DNA from: Desulfomonile tiedjei DSM 6799
GTDB lineage: Bacteria; Desulfobacterota; Desulfomonilia; Desulfomonilales; Desulfomonilaceae
Assembly: GCF_000266945.1 (NCBI RefSeq)
Contig: NC_018025.1
Location: forward strand, 248,001-312,000
Direction of reading: 5' to 3'
DNA: 64,000 nt
Positions 62,270 through 64,000 of this stretch are shown here, one piece after another. How positions within the stretch are numbered: the first letter of the stretch is position 1; each line of letters starts with the position of its first letter. The notes under the pieces are model-generated. The model had not been told where the DNA came from, did no database searches, and worked only from the letters and a program-made list of their open reading frames with translations. The position numbers and the translations under genes are program-made.

Positions 62270-63771
62270 CAAAGATCCTGGTTGCAGATGACGAGGAGAG
62301 CATACGCAATCTTATGCGGATGACCCTGGAGCTTGATGGGTATCAGGTCTTGATGGCCCGGGACGGTTCGGAAGCCGTGGAAGTTTTCCAGAAAGAGGCG
62401 CCTGAACTGGTGTTACTGGATGTAAAAATGCCGGGCCTGAACGGCATAGAAGTACTGAGCCGTATCCGTGCCAAGGACCCGGACTGTGAGGTAATCATGA
62501 TTACCGGTCACGGCGATATGGATATGGCTGTGGAATGTCTGCGCAAAGAAGCATCCAATTTCTTGACGAAGCCCATCAGCGAGGAGTTGTTATCCTTGTC
62601 TCTGAAACGTTCGTTGGAGCGCCTGTCTCTGAAAAAGAAGCTCAAACGATATACTCGCAATCTCGAAACCCTGGTCCGTGAGGCGAATGTGGAACTGGAG
62701 CGCGCGTATCAGTTCAGGGAAAATATCATTGAGAATTCGCCCGATGCAATTGTATGCATACGCAAGGGAGGAGAAATCACCATATTCAATTCCGCTGCGG
62801 AAAAGCTTCTCGGTTACAAAAAATCCGAAGTCATAGGCAAAATGCATATCACCCAGGTGTATCTGCCTAGCGAAGCAAAAAAGATCATGAAAGATTTGCG
62901 ATCCAATGAATTCGGTGGACCGGGAATCCTTCAAAAAAGAGAAATGACCCTTCTGGACAAAGAAGGAAATCATATTCCCGTGTACATTTCCGCTTCCATA
63001 CTCTATGAGCAGGGCAGAGAAGCAGGTTCCATGGGCGTGTTTACCGATCTCAGAGAGAAGAAGAGACTGGAAAAACAGCTCCTGCGATCGGAAAAGCTTT
63101 CTTCTCTGGGCCAATTGGCCGCGGGTATCGCTCACGAGATAAACCAGCCGCTGACCGGTGTGCTCACCTTTTCCCATTTGTTGCTTCAGAAGGTGCAAGA
63201 TGATGAAGAGAGCCGGAAAGACCTGGAAGTCATCGTGCGGGAGACCACCCGGATACGAGGGATTGTGCAAGGCATTCTGGATTTCGCGCGCGAAAGCCCC
63301 GTACAAAAGACCCAACAACACGTAGAGGATATCGTGGATAGTACACTGGAAATTCTTGTAGGCCAACACAAGTTCTTCGGCATAGAGTTGGTGAAGGAAT
63401 ATGATGCCGAGAGTCCGGAAGTAGTATTCGATGCAAATCTCATGGAACAAGTGTTCATGAACATTATACTCAATGCCTTGGATTCGATGGCAGGATCCGG
63501 CACACTCACAGTGCGGACTCGTCGTACAACAGAAGCTGTTGAAGTGGATTTCACCGACACGGGAAAAGGAATGCCCGAAGACATTGTTGAGAAAATTTTC
63601 GATCCATTCTTCACCACAAAAGATTCCAGCGAAGGGATGGGAATGGGTCTAGGGTTGGCCATAAGCTACGGAATCGTAAAAAACCACAACGGAGATATTG
63701 TGGTAAACACCAGACAAGGTAAAGGAACTACCTTCACGGTTCGCCTTCCTTTACCAGGTAAAACGAATTGA
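62266..63771 (+). CDS. Hybrid receiver-PAS-histidine kinase
   Basis: A soluble 501-residue protein with an N-terminal receiver domain (LVADDEES, Asp in LVLLDVKMP, MITGHGD, FLTKPIS), a coiled coil, a PAS domain (~155-270; NSPDAIVCIRKGGEITIFNSAAEKLLGY), a HisKA domain with H-box GIAHEINQPLTGVLTF and a HATPase domain (NIILNALDSM, DTGKGMP, GMGLGLAIS). An N-terminal receiver on a soluble kinase fits a phosphorelay, with the preceding membrane kinase phosphorylating the receiver. Translation is coupled to that gene through ATGA. Confidence 0.92.
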   Translation: MTKILVADDEESIRNLMRMTLELDGYQVLMARDGSEAVEVFQKEAPELVLLDVKMPGLNGIEVLSRIRAKDPDCEVIMITGHGDMDMAVECLRKEASNFLTKPISEELLSLSLKRSLERLSLKKKLKRYTRNLETLVREANVELERAYQFRENIIENSPDAIVCIRKGGEITIFNSAAEKLLGYKKSEVIGKMHITQVYLPSEAKKIMKDLRSNEFGGPGILQKREMTLLDKEGNHIPVYISASILYEQGREAGSMGVFTDLREKKRLEKQLLRSEKLSSLGQLAAGIAHEINQPLTGVLTFSHLLLQKVQDDEESRKDLEVIVRETTRIRGIVQGILDFARESPVQKTQQHVEDIVDSTLEILVGQHKFFGIELVKEYDAESPEVVFDANLMEQVFMNIILNALDSMAGSGTLTVRTRRTTEAVEVDFTDTGKGMPEDIVEKIFDPFFTTKDSSEGMGMGLGLAISYGIVKNHNGDIVVNTRQGKGTTFTVRLPLPGKTN

Positions 63772-63807
63772 CACACGTTTTGGTATGGATTACAGTGAAA
63801 AAACTGT

Positions 63808-63884
63808 GCGCCCGTAGCTCAGTAGGATAGAGCGCAACACTCCGGATGTTGAGGTCGAACGTTCGAATCGTTTCGGGCGCACCA
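63808..63884 (+). tRNA. tRNA-Arg (anticodon CCG)
   Basis: A 77-nt cloverleaf: acceptor GCGCCCG paired with CGGGCGC, D-arm stem GCTC/GAGC, anticodon stem CAACA/TGTTG with loop CTCCGGA (anticodon CCG, codon CGG), and T-arm GAACG/CGTTT with loop TTCGAAT. The CCA end is encoded (63882-63884). It lies 37 bases after the hybrid kinase. Nothing else is seen in the last 116 bases of the window. Confidence 0.95.
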
Positions 63885-64000
63885 GAGAGCTCATCACATT
63901 TCTCCAAATCCCCCACAATGACATTGAGAATAGTGAGGACCTGAGATTCTAGTCTTCGGCTGTATCAACCTGCGCGGGTGTAATACGGACCTGCGTTCAT

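Noticed and set aside
63885-64000. Integration site or island edge at tRNA-Arg
   Set aside because: tRNA 3' ends are common attachment sites, but no integrase, direct repeat of the tRNA end or change of gene type is visible in the 116 bases left.

Overview
The window looks like chromosomal DNA of an anaerobic Gram-negative bacterium of the Desulfobacterota (former Deltaproteobacteria; a Desulfomonile/Syntrophobacter-like organism is my best guess). The reasons are a carbonyl-branch Wood-Ljungdahl operon with bacterial-type AcsB/AcsC/AcsE, outer-membrane proteins (beta barrel, Skp/OmpH, LptG), many PAS/GAF signalling proteins, and a lipoate-assembly operon of the LipS1/LipS2 type. No phage, plasmid, CRISPR or transposase genes are visible, but intergenic regions are full of small repeats.

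Layout. 0-3.5 kb: a large multi-PAS/GAF histidine kinase, cut by the left edge, and its response regulator. 4-7 kb: an MFS exporter and a membrane protein fused to a spermidine-synthase-like domain. 7.6-12.2 kb: an alpha/beta hydrolase and a PocR/PAS/GAF sigma-54 activator. 13.3-15.5 kb: a 61-residue HTH-like protein, an outer-membrane barrel and a convergent secreted papain-like protein. 16.2-18.5 kb: a CsoR repressor with its palindromic operator and a P1B metal ATPase. 18.5-21.2 kb: an acyl-CoA synthetase and a zinc alcohol dehydrogenase. 22-28 kb: the classical tig-clpP-clpX-lon proteostasis cluster. 28.2-31.8 kb: a polyprenyl-phosphate-type glycosyltransferase, a nucleotide-sugar epimerase and LptG. 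32.3-34.4 kb: two orphan envelope proteins. 34.9-43.3 kb: the CODH/ACS operon (77-residue protein, AcsD-CooS fusion, AcsB, AcsC, AcsE), with leuA just upstream. 45.6-51.8 kb: the lipoate operon (Lpd, lipoate ligase-DUF116 fusion, LipT-like flavoprotein, two radical-SAM proteins). 51.9-57.9 kb: Skp/OmpH, a universal stress protein, TatD, a family-3 solute-binding lipoprotein and a MinD-like ATPase with an altered P-loop. 58.5-63.8 kb: two sister receiver-GAF proteins and two sensor kinases, then tRNA-Arg(CCG).

How genes work together. AcsE moves the methyl group of methyl-H4folate to the corrinoid protein (AcsC plus the AcsD part of the fusion), CooS interconverts CO2 and CO, and AcsB condenses methyl, CO and CoA. 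In this window the small CFeSP subunit and the CO dehydrogenase are one polypeptide. The lipoate operon carries what is needed to load octanoate or lipoate on a carrier (ligase), insert sulfur (two radical-SAM enzymes), probably supply electrons (flavoprotein) and reoxidise the lipoyl group (Lpd). No LipA or LipB is seen here.

The intergenic DNA carries at least five repeat families: REP-like elements, modular stem-loop arrays, long hairpin elements whose two arms covary between copies, and two TA-flanked MITE-like elements (183 and 135 bp). Both MITEs have jumped into copies of the hairpin element, and empty target sites for them can be read directly in this window.
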